A stretch of 64,000 nucleotides of DNA from Ischnura elegans (Eukaryota > Arthropoda > Insecta > Odonata > Coenagrionidae). The stretch lies in the NCBI RefSeq assembly GCF_921293095.1, contig NC_060246.1, positions 114,184,941-114,248,940 of the forward strand. Reading direction: 5' to 3'. How positions within the stretch are numbered: the stretch's first letter is position 1; every line of letters begins with the position of its first letter. Positions 1-12,000 of the stretch are shown in pieces. Made by a program: the position numbers and the translations under genes. Under the pieces are notes generated by a model. The model was not told the DNA's origin and searched no databases. It saw only the letters and a program-made list of their open reading frames with translations.

Positions 1-92
1 TTTTATAGCCAAGGAACTTTGGTAATTATTAGGACCATTGTAATAATAATCCTTTCCAGAGCTGGTTATTTGTAGCTTGGACTGAACCGCAC
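1..92 (-). CDS. Tsen54: Tsen54 exon 5 (partial, runs off the window)
   Basis: Acceptor CACTGCAG before position 92. With the single base carried from exon 4 it reads GAVQSKLQITSSGKDYYYNG and stays open to the window edge. In Sen54 proteins a Leu-Lys-Pro stretch followed by a short helix leads into the C-terminal domain; exon 4 ends LLKPSDSINL, which fits. Phase agreement and position support the call. No family motif is reached before the edge, so it is less certain than the others. Confidence 0.6.
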
Positions 93-3000
93 CTGCAGTG
101 AAAAAAAATTTAGGATAAAAAATAGAAGCAAACAAGTACATATATGTTACCACATGATGATGACCCAGCACATTTAGGTGTTTATTTTGCTACTGTGACA
201 TAATTTATGCAGACAGATGCTGAGAAGCACCTAGGGCACCATCTGCTAGGCAGAAGTCCATGACATCATCACGCCAAGATAAAACTGTGAGCCACAAGCA
301 ATAATGACAATAAGATTTCAACAAAGAAAATATGGAAGAACCTCGGTAATAAGCCAGAAGCATGTGGTAAAATAAACCACCTATAAATTCTACAAATATA
401 CTTGCCAAGGGCGTAGCCAGCAGGAGGCAGGAGGGGGCAGCAACCCCCCCTTCCTAGAAGCATAAAAATCGCAAAAGTCCTTCAGGAAAATCAGGACTCT
501 ATTGAAATGAAAATTTTCAAGAAATTTTCTAAAAGCCCACAAAAAATGATTTAAGAATAAGACATGTAACTAAAGTAAAACTATTTTTTCAAGCAAATAA
601 TTTTATAAACTAATAAAATGTGGCCTGAAACTAATAAACCATGGCCTGCCCCCCCCAGTTTTTATCCTGGTATGCCCTTGATACTTGCTGTAATGTTCAA
701 CCTTAATATTAGGCAGAGAGAAGGTGGAATGGTCTTAAAACCCCATACGAACTATTCCTGAAAACAGACTTCTGAAACGGTCGAGGATGAACAAGAAGAA
801 TTAGTGGACATTCTAGGAAGTTGGAATTTGAGAGATGACAAGTGTGCACCTCTAAGTGGACACTGGACATTGTGAGATTGCACATATTCACTCAGAGCCG
901 AAATCACAGTGAAATAATGCGGTTGATGGAAGGGAATGTACATACATATTTTCATTGAAGTTCATTCATTCATAATGAGTGTCATCGCATTACCTCATTC
1001 AGTGATTATCACTCATGGAGGGAAGGAATCAATTACATAAGTAATAAAGACATCATAAAATGTGAGGCTGAGAAGCACCTGCGACGCACTAATTTGCTAG
1101 GCAGAAGTCCATGACATCATCTACTTATATGTGCAAGGTTTATGGCTGTCGACTTAACCCAATACAGGGTGTAATTTTCTAAAATTTGAATTTGAATTTA
1201 GGACACTAAATAATTAAGGTTGGACAAAAATTTGCTCTTATAATTGTCTAAAACAATTAATATCCAAATGGGTGAGATTGAGCAATCATATTATTGATAC
1301 TTGCACAAAGCTCTTGTTTAGTTAAGCTCAATGACTAATTATTTCAGACAGTTAAATTGCACTTTTTCGTTCAGCCATAATTATTTAATGTCCTTAAAAA
1401 TCCAGAGTATGTATAACATAAAATGTAAAAAAGGCTCAATACCCAAGAAATACCATTTTCATGGTAACTGCAATGTGCATTTAAAAAAATATTTATATTC
1501 CCATAGCTCACTAACTAAGGAGTTGTGACTCCACATTTATGGAAAAAAATGCTTAAAATTGTGTACCCTACCACCTCCAGAAGTATTAGAGATTCCTTCT
1601 GAAAAACCCTGTATAACTTGAGATGTAGGCAATGGATCGAAATATGGAAAAATATGGATTTCTTTATTTTTCATATTCAGTTATGTTGGACAATAAAATA
1701 AATTAGTAAATGAGCCCATTAACACATTGGTCAAGTTTTTGCTTGATGCCACTCAGATGCACTTATTAGACAAGGTTCATTTTACTCAAAGATGACGTTC
1801 TGAGGCTAAACTGCTAATTAAAGTACATACATATCATCATTATCACTGGTCCACAATCCTATGATTGGTTTGACCCAGCTCTCCACTCAATTCTTCCATC
1901 AGCTTATCTTTTCAAACCTACATACTTCTTTTATTTCCCATCCTTCTTTACATGCTCTGTATGTTTCAGTCCTGGCCTTCCCTTTCTGCTCTTCTATTTT
2001 ACACCCTTCTTCTCACAAAGATTACCTCAGCAGAGGTACTGAAGTAAGGCATAATACATGAAAATGAGCTTAGAACTGGAATTCTGATGTTTTAGTGACA
2101 TAATTTATCTTGCTTGATGCCCCTGAATCTTCAGTTACAACTATGTGACCAAAACAGTACATTACGGCTGCTTTTAATTGCAATTTTAAAACTCTCGAAG
2201 GCAAAAAAATTATGACAAGACACAAGACATTAACCGAACAGCAAAAAATCTCAGCTTACTTTCTGAGAGGACGTTGAATTATAATATTACTGGTATAAGA
2301 ACCAATATCTCTATTATCCCACATTATGAGGATGATGTGAAGACAAAACTGATTTTTTTAGTCATAGTAAAGAAAATGTCCTATTTCTAAAGTAGCACTT
2401 TGACACTGAAACTGAGACTCCTAATTTCGATGCCTAATAACAAAACGTTAGAGCTGAACTTCATGGAAAGAACTTTTCCTCCAAACATCTTCTGGTTCTC
2501 TTGTCCCATCTTGAGATATTTTTCCTTCAAAACATTGTTTGCTCACCCTAACAGACTTTTCCTTTCATCGTTTGGGCACTAAATTGCCCACCCCAACTCA
2601 CAGCGCTTCCAACGCCTCCCTCTTTGTCCGCTGACCTTGTGAGTCGTAAAAAAAAACATTTCCCTGGAATCGGCAAAAGGCAGGAATAAAGCCCCCTGCG
2701 ACCAATCCTCTTTTTCTTGCCATTGTTCGACTGAACGCCCTCTCCCTAACGCTTCTTCCTCCTTACAACCCCCAACCTTCACGTCTTATGCTTGCCCTTA
2801 CGCAGAGGAACGCATGACCAACCGATTCCATTGCTCACAGACGCTAAATTTCAGAAATGTTAACAGGAGTATAAGGTTTTATGCGAAATTTGCAGCAGGT
2901 AAAACCAAATTGTTCGGAATCGATGCGAAAATATTTATCATTCGTAGCTAAATTCTGTCACCCGAGTTAAAAGACCGCTGAATAGATCTAAGACCTCTCA

Positions 3001-6000
3001 TTCGATTTCGTTCGATTCTTCAGACTGGACAACAATGCACCCTTAAATAATTTTGGCTGGTGCCCGGTAGCACAGCGCACTCGTAACTCGAAATAAATGT
3101 TTAACGATATCGACCTAATCGCAGCTTCCGTAAGGATATCGTGCGTGGATTCAAGATGATCAAATTCAGAGCAAAAAGGGGGTACAGACGGGCATATAAT
3201 CGATCTAGCGGGTCGGAAAATAATGGTTTTTACATTTGCATCAATAACTAAAACACTAGTGATGGTGGTGGCACGAAGCTTCACAATACTCTTGGGTAAG
3301 TTTTCAGCTATCATATGCAAGGAGAAAATTTTGATAAATATCTATTTGCTTTGTTGCTACTGAAACGCAAATTTGATGCATTCTTGCGACGACTATAAAA
3401 ATGCGCTGAAATTCCATTTCTCAAGGCTCGGTTACACGATAAATTACCACGCACGAGTTAATGTCTAACTACATGTATGAGCGCACAATGAAATCAGTGT
3501 AATAATATTTTTTGTGCCATTATAATTTCTGCGTTCACTTCCAGACAGCCAGCAAAATTGGTTTTATTTGCCTAGAGTTAATTTCAAATATCTTTGCGAC
3601 TGTGAGGCAGGCTTTTAAGTCTTTTAGGGGGTGAGGGCACGTGACTTCCTGAAAACCAACAAAAATACCGTAGGCGGAGCCCAGCTTCCGGTAAATTCCG
3701 TCGCTTTCTGACCTCCGTGGCGTGCGCTTCGTGAGAAAGTTAGCTGCGTTGCCATGAGAAGAGGTATTTTGACTTAGCCTTTCGTTTCAATGCACTGAAA
3801 AATCTTTTGAGAAAACATGGCAAAGACCGCGTCTCTACCCCCCCCCCCCCCATCCTTAGTACCGCAGGTTCTGCCTCGACAACGCTCGAAACATTCGGAG
3901 ATCGTACGACTCGGCCATTCGCAAAGATATTTGAAAAGGATCATAGCCTCACATTTCCTCAAGCCTCGCTACTTCCATGTGAAGAGTTGAGTCACGCTCG
4001 ACATGTTCTGAGCGCCGGCCTTAGAGTTTGAAGCCGTGGCGCCAGGAGGTGATTTTTTCCCGGCGTGCGGCGCTGTCCGCGACGATTGTCTCTACTATGG
4101 GAATTGGTCGCACAGGACTGCAAATTGAGTTTCAAAAGTAAAAAGCTGCGAAACAAAGTTTAAATATTAAGTATGCATTCCAGAACTGAGTAAATTTTTG
4201 GAAGATAAACCAAATAATTTTGCGCAGACTCGGCGGCGCGTCGAGGAGTATTTTTCGGCGTCGGTGAGCGGGGCAAAGGTCTAGTTTATCAATGGTGTGT
4301 GCAAAGTATTACGAGGAGGCGACCGACAGCTGAGGTCATATGCGCCACGAGGGAAGAAAGGCTGGAGGCGTGGGCAGTAGCCTGATCTTAAGAATCAGGG
4401 GCCATGGGGACCATGGCTAAACGTCCCATCTGACAGACAAGGTGTTGTGCGTGAGTCCGTTAGTGCCCTCCACAAGGCACTCAATATGGGTCAGGCTGTA
4501 AATTATATCTGCCACCGCTGGACTTTGAACCCGAACCCACGAGGCAGGAAGTTAACACACAAGCGACCACACCAACCCTATCCCAAATAATTTTCATATT
4601 CACCTAAATCAATATAAATAGCCGGTTAGGCTAATAGTAAATCTTTAACTTGAAATTAACCATGTTTCAGCAATTTGAGCATGCTGAACAAGAAAGTGCA
4701 CTCTGTACTTCAATGAAAACAGAGAGTTAAACGATGAGAAATGTTTATTTTCTGAAATTACTACCTGCTAGACTTTATGGTTGCCATTATATCTGAGCAA
4801 ATTGGGGCTTTAAAAAGCTTAAACTGAATCCTACCTATTCTTTTCAGAGGTAAATTAAAAGAGGTCAGAGAAAGATCAAGACTATTAACCTTGAAATTAT
4901 ATGCTGGGGTTCACTTTTTCCAACTGTAACTTCTGAAAAAAGTGAATTATTAGAACTTCACTGCAATGTTAATTCCTTTTTATATTTTATGAAAAAATCC
5001 TTGCATTTTTTCTTTCATGAACATGCTAGGAGTCATCATAAAAATTTTCAAATGGTGCAGGGATCCCTTTAAGTGCAGTTAATACATGCACAGAATAGGT
5101 GAATCTCCCCTTCTAGGTTAAGACTGCAGTTCAGGGACCCATTGGTGAGTTACTGGGAGACTTCATTCAGTGCGGTGTAATATACAGGTGGGTCACACTA
5201 GATTAATCATCTAGCCACTGCCTGGAAGTGCCACCACCCTTGGCAGCCTTCTGGAAATGAAAGCGGGTAGAGTAGAAGAGGCACAACATGGGCCGGCCAT
5301 CACTCTGTCCTACTGCAGAAGGGAACTCAAGCAGTCAGATGCAGCAGGGATGAAACAACACTAATTAAACGTTTTCCAAAAAAAACTACATTTTCACCAT
5401 ACTATATACTCTCCATGTAAAATTATTGAAATGCATAACCTATGTAACAACAAACGTGTGCATTTATGATGAATTAGTTCAAACAACATTCATCCACTTA
5501 CAGGTTCACTGTCGTAACCAATTTTGCACTTCTTTTATGCTAACTAAGAATCAATTTTGTTTATAAGATGACTAAGCCGTTAAGTAAGTTGCCTAAAGGT
5601 AACAAAATATCTGGATTAAGAAGAAACAAACTATTCTCAAAACCAGAGCTGCAAAGTTGAATCTTGATGTTGATGTGGATTTAACATTAACCAGATGCAA
5701 TTTTGGTGAACTTCCATCAATATTGTCATCGGTGAAAACAATATAATACCTAATTCTTTGTAAGGGTCACAGAAAATCAGGATTTATGAATAAGAACTAA
5801 GTTTTCGTATTCCAAGTAATGTGAGAAATTCATTGCTGAGGAAATTATGATGTCATACAGAGAAACTCTGGCTGAGTATACATTGGTGAGGTAGTATACA
5901 TTTTCATGGGGAATCATATTTCATTAAAGCAAGCAGCAAAATATTTCCAGCCAACCTTGGAGGTGGTGGGTTCAGGCCTTTGCAAACTAGTATTAGGATT

Positions 6001-9000
6001 TCTGGTTTAAGCCACGTCTGCGTGGGTATTTCATCACAAAAGACAAGTTGTGTCCATGGAAATCACATGGACAGTAGAATGACATTATTCAGTCTTTCTT
6101 ATTAATATATACTGAAAACTCACATTCCCCCAAAATTATGAGTAAATGACAAGAACTCCTAACTTCCTGTGTATTGCTATTTGGCACTGCCCAATTGAAT
6201 ACAATATGTTTTACAGTTCAGAATACCCACAATATCAAATTTGAATGTCTCATTCACCAGGCATCGCTCCTAATGACTTTAATGTGTCCTATGAACTTCT
6301 TTCAGCAATGAGAGGCAAGCACTTCCTAAGTGACAAAGATGACTGACAGATGGAAATTGTTAAGGATAGGCATAAATATCTGGAAAGCTCCTCAAAAGAG
6401 AAAGGACGACAAATAGCAAAAACAAGTAACTTTTGAAAAAAACATTTAGAATTAATTTTTTATAAGTACTTATATCTGATGGTGGAATTACTCACCTAGA
6501 TTAATACTGTCAGATGGTTTCAGGAGAGGAATTATGTCTTTTCTATCTTCCTGGAAAGTCTCCATTTTGGGTTGAACTACAGTCTGCTGAAGTTCTGGTT
6601 CTCCCGGGTTAGTCCTTTCACTCTTTATCTTCAATTCTAACCAATTTCGAGCATGTGGTACTTTGGGGATACAGCTAGGAGTGAAAACATCCTCTGCTAC
6701 ATTGTCCTCTCGAGGAGGGCTCCTTCTCACAGGTATAAAGTGACGACTTCCTCGGTTATAATGCCGCCTACCACTCCTCCGTTGCCATGGCCTAGAATGA
6801 TGCTGCCACCGTCCAGTGCTCCTCGAGCTATAAGAGGAACTAGAACTATCTTGCTGCTGATTTGATCTGTTTCCGGGCCAATAATGGCTGTACGAATTTT
6901 GACTGTAGTTCTGGTAACCAGCTGCCTGAGCACTATGCTGAAAGTGAGTGACACTGGAAGCAGTCCACTGCTGACTGGCAACTGGGTAGCTTGAAGCTTG
7001 TCTCTCTGAGTAAACGAGGGAGCTCCACAGAGGTCTGCCATTGTTTGCTTGATACTGGCCGCTCCAGCAATTCATGGCCATTGCAGAGTTGGAAAATTGA
7101 TTCACCACAGAAGACTGATTAACCCAAGGATTCCAAACATTAGTATTAAGGGACTGTTGCCAATAGTGCGGATTGCTTCCTTGTGATGATTGTGGTATTG
7201 ATTGAGAGTAGGTTGACCTGCTATCACCTTGAGAACTGGACCAGTGCCTATAATGCTGGCTTACTCGGTTGGAAGAGCCATAACTGTTTCTTTCATGATG
7301 GTGATGCTGTGGTGCCCTCGTCTCACCATTGGTGCTGACACCACCACTCTCATGAGACTTATTCTCTTCCCCTTGAAGCCCTGTCCTATCACTCCCTTGC
7401 TGCCTGGGGGTGGAATTATCATCCTCAGTTGGTGGCTGCAAACTTGTTGCAACGTTGACGACATACTCATCTTTAGTGGGCTGAATGTTAACAGGGATAA
7501 GCTGAGATGGAGGTGCTGGAATTTTCATTATCAGTCTTCCACTCTCCAGAGTTGGAATTCTTCCCAAAACACCCCAGAAGTCAAATTTTTCATTAGTTTT
7601 ACTAGCATTGGCAGATTCATTCTTCCTGTTTACAGCCTTTCCCTCCCCATCATCCTCTGATATATCTATTAGTTCAATCAAGGATATCTCTTTGTTAGAT
7701 TTAAGAAGCTCCTTCGCTTGCCTCCCATCTCCTTTTGATTCATCATCGCTCAAAACAATGATTTCATCACTTGAACTGGAGGTATTAGCTGCGCCGGTTT
7801 TCTCATTTCTAGGGCCTGAGCTCCTTTTGCTCCTGCAGCCATTGTGTGATACGGACGGAGTGTTTACAGATGTGGAGGATTCAGACCCTTTCGAGGAACT
7901 TGCAGCCGAAGAAAACAGATTCCGTCTGTATATTCCTCGAGTAGGTCTACTCTCATTAGTGCTATCCTCCACCAGTTCACAATCTGATACAGGCTGAATG
8001 GAAATGGCAGATGTTTTCTCAGTCTCCAAGTTTTCTCCTTCCTTCTTTTGTGCATCACTTTGTGACGCATTAGATCCTTGAGCAGAAGATGTATTATTTT
8101 CATTATCATTAAAAGTCACGGATATTTCCATATCGTCATGAATCACAACGGAGCTCAAAACCTTCCTCTTTTTGCTGTTATCAACAATTTCAAGGAATTT
8201 GATATCATCATCATCACCTTGCTGCTCATTGCTGATTTTTGAGGTTGACGGTGGAGGCAGAGAAGGAGGGAGAGGGATCTCCTCCACTGAAACACCCTTA
8301 TTTGCCTTCGCAGAATCAACCACTTCAACAGCATCTTCCACTTCCACCACTCTTCTAGAACTTCCAGCATCACTCGACCTATTCCTACATATCACACCAA
8401 CCACATCTATCTCCAAAGGCTCCTCCCTTCTGCGCTTTCCAGCCACTTCAGGTCTGTGTCGACGCACTTTGTACCCAAATCTAGTGAGATGAGAAAATGC
8501 CCTATACTCTTCTAGTGTGCAGCCACTCTCACTGCCCAGAAGTATTGAGTATGCTTGCTGCAAACTCATTGGTAGGCCATTGAAATATATTTCCATCGTG
8601 TTCTGAAAAGAGAAGAGAAAAGAATTTTTTTATTATCAGCATAAATTATACAATGCAGCTTCACAAACACGGAAAAACAATGTTAAGCCAAAAAATAGGA
8701 ATAAGAACCCAGAGATAGTGTTGACCTAATAATAGACTTCTGTTTGAATAATCATCATAAGTCAACATCCCAGGATTGGTTTGAGACCCAATAGGCGATT
8801 CACAGTGAGGTATTTATTCTCTGTTATATCCTTTTTAACAAGTTCATCTGGCTCATTCGGGGCCATCCATTGCCCTTCTTCCCTTCCACCATTGTTTTCA
8901 TCCGGCTATCATGCTTCACAGGGGTGCAGCTATGAATAGGGTTGTTCAAGCCTATCAGAACGGTCTAAAAAAACGAATGTATATCACTTCTGATGTAATT

Positions 9001-12000
9001 TCATTTTGATTGGGATGAATGACAGATGCGTTGAAAAAGTAATGATGGAGTTATTAGCAATCAAAATTCGAACAATTTTAAACGCCGCCAAAAACGGTCG
9101 GCCATCTTGAAATAGAGGTGATGACGAAACAAGCCTGTACGGCTGGCCTGTACCCTCGATCGCTCGATGCCAAGCTGAGCACTCTGCATGCCGACTGGAC
9201 ATTTGCCAAGGTTATTCCTTATTTTGAAATGGCCTATGTTGTGCATGAAGCTTCCGGATGGATCAAGGCGACATAAAATCCATTCTTCAAGTTAGGCAGG
9301 CAACGTATGTAGTGTAATTGTTGACAGGAATTGAAAGTTTTGTATAGCTGCATTTGCAAGGAAACTACCTACGTGCAGTGAACTTTCATTTTGCCGCTAG
9401 TGCAAGTGAACAAAATTTGTGCCCTTAATGTACCCCTGAGTGAATTGATTGCATATAGACAATGAAGTAAAGAGTGAAGCGACAAGTGAAGTGAGTTGTG
9501 AATGTAACATCTTCGACGAAATTATTTATTTCTTCCATGCTGGTTCAATCAACCCTATACATTTCGATCTAAGGTATCTAACTATTGCGAAGGATATGTT
9601 TCATATTTGAGCTAGTTGTACTTAGAGGATACATCGAACGTATATTAATTTTCATTCGTTTGTTCGCCTCTAAGTTCTGTTTGATTTTATTACCTATTGC
9701 CAATTCATTTGGAGCATTCGTCAGTGTTTACATTTCACGAATTTCGTTGCGCTGTTGTTTGTTTTGGTCATATTTTGGTTACGGTAATAGTGAAAGTGAA
9801 ATTCGAAGTTTTTTGATGTTACATTAACTGGTTTAGCTAGTTTAATAATTTGTTTCAGCCTATTCATTTCATTGTCTTCGTAATGTCAATGTAAAATAAC
9901 GTAAACTGATTCTAAGTCGTTAGTGATGAGTGGTAAGTGAGGTGTGGAGAATCCTTACGAACTTCAAGGAGTGCAAATTCTTTTGTGTGTGCAGAGTGAT
10001 TGGAAAACCGATTGTCATGTTTTATTAGTGTTACATAATAGTGTTTTATATTTTAAAGTTTTTTATTGAATCAGTTGATTTGGAATATACTGATTATACG
10101 TATCAAAAAGACAGCTCGTGAAATGTGTGCGTTGTAGTGCTATTTGTGATATGATGAGCAATAAATATGTACAAGTAAGGTTAATTTTGCTTATTATTAC
10201 TCTTATTAAAGGATAAATTTGGATTTTCTTTAAACACTGATCTGGCGGCAGACGCTGGAGATCTTTAAAAAAAAGTGGAATAACCCTGCTGAGCCACTTC
10301 AAACACTGCAGTAGGGCATCTACAGGCTTGTGACGTCACACACCAATTCAAGATGGAAGTAGGGCTTTTTGGCGTAACGTAAAATTTGTCACTGTTTAAA
10401 GCCTTCTCTAAACATGTACAATGAAGAAAATAGCATAATATTATTGTCATTGCTCCTTCTGAAGCACGATCTTTCGATTTCTTAAATAAAAAAAATATGG
10501 TGAACAACCCTATTAAGGCTAGGGAGTGTTTTAGGTGCAACTAATCTTAGGGGTGTGGGGGGGTATTGCATACCCGTCAGGATAAGCGGGATTTGCAGGG
10601 GCCCTTCTCCAGAAAATTTTAAGATTAATGGTTTAAAATGGTGAGTTTTACGGCTTCTGAGGGATATTTGATTAATCCAAACACTACTCTATAAGTAATC
10701 CTAATCCAATTAAGTAAAATGGATTAAACTTAAATATTTCTCTGAGCTCTGGGGGGGGAGGGTTTATCCCCCAAAACTCCCCACTCGCTGTGCCACTGAG
10801 GCTTTATAATGTGGCCAACTATTTAGTCTCTTCTTCTCCTTAAGGTTTTTAGAAGACTTCCCTTTTCTCCCACCCTTCTCAGCACTTCCTCATTCCTTAA
10901 TCTGTCGATCCATTTTATCTTCCTCATTCTTCATTTTGAATGCTTATGCTATTGACTTCTCCGCCACTGTAAATGTCCAATCCATAGAGAAACTTTCTCC
11001 ACATATAGGATCTGATGAATTGTTTCCTCACTTCTATGCTTGTGCTCTCAACTGCAAGAAGATCCTTCTTTTCATAGAAAGCCTTCTTTGCCTGTGCTAT
11101 TCTATTGACTATTTCTATTTTGTTTTGTCCATTGTTGGTAATTTGGCTTCTCAGGTAAGAAAACTCTTTCATCTCTTAAAACTTTTGTTTTCCAAGTTTA
11201 ATGTTTTTCCTAGCCTCTATTTTGCTGCACACCAATATATTTATCTTCTTTTGCTGATGTCCAACTGATATCTTGCCATTTTTTTCTCTACTTATCCGTC
11301 TTTTTCAAATCATTATCTGTCTCAGCTATGACTGCTATGTCTTTGGCAGATCATAGCATACTGATTCTTTCTCTGTCAATATAAACACCTTAAGCTTTCT
11401 CCTTGATTTCATTGATGGCTTTCTAAATGTAGGCATTAAAAATTATGGGGGACAGCACACACCCTTGTCTCATTCATTTTCCTGTTCTTGCTTCTGTACA
11501 GTTGGGTCCTCATTTTATCACAGCTAGTTGGTAATAGTACAAACTGTGGACAATTCTATAATCATTGTAGAGCTCTTCAATTTCATTCAATCCTTGGGCT
11601 ACAACCTTGTTGCAGTGGAAAGGCTTGGGGATTCCTATGACCCCTAGAGCAGTACTTGCGGGATTAATTTGCTCTCCATCTCTTCTCTCAGTCTTTGCTT
11701 TCAATCAAAATATGAATTTTCAATCAATACTAGTCCATTATGGTAATCCATTACTCTCTTCCTTGAAATGGTTCCTCAATTTTCTATAGGCCGGTTCTAC
11801 TTTCCCTTGTAAGAGGTTATTTTGCACATCCTTGCATAAGTGCATCATCCACACTTCCATAGCTTTTCCTCGCTTTGCGACAAAACTAGTTCCACACTCT
11901 CTTGCAGCAAGCCTGTCTGCCCTTATTTTTAGCATTCTCCCTCTTCAGGCCACTGTACTTCGCTGATTCCTATCACCTTGATGTTCAATCATTGCATTTC

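Larger units (their letters stand above)
93..6495 (-). other. Tsen54 intron 4
   Basis: About 6.4 kb between Tsen54 exons 4 and 5. Contains a hAT MITE, a 50-bp direct repeat, a LINE 3'-like fragment, a GC-rich stretch at 2580-4360 and a SINE-like unit at 4385-4580. From 4600 to 6480 I see only AT-rich sequence with no recognisable coding or repeat structure. Confidence 0.7.

Noticed and set aside
2988-3320. 110-codon minus-strand frame
   Set aside because: No recognisable family or splice context; probably chance in GC-rich sequence.
7229-7997. Plus-strand frames of 129-143 codons
   Set aside because: Antisense to the Tsen54 giant exon; no recognisable protein.
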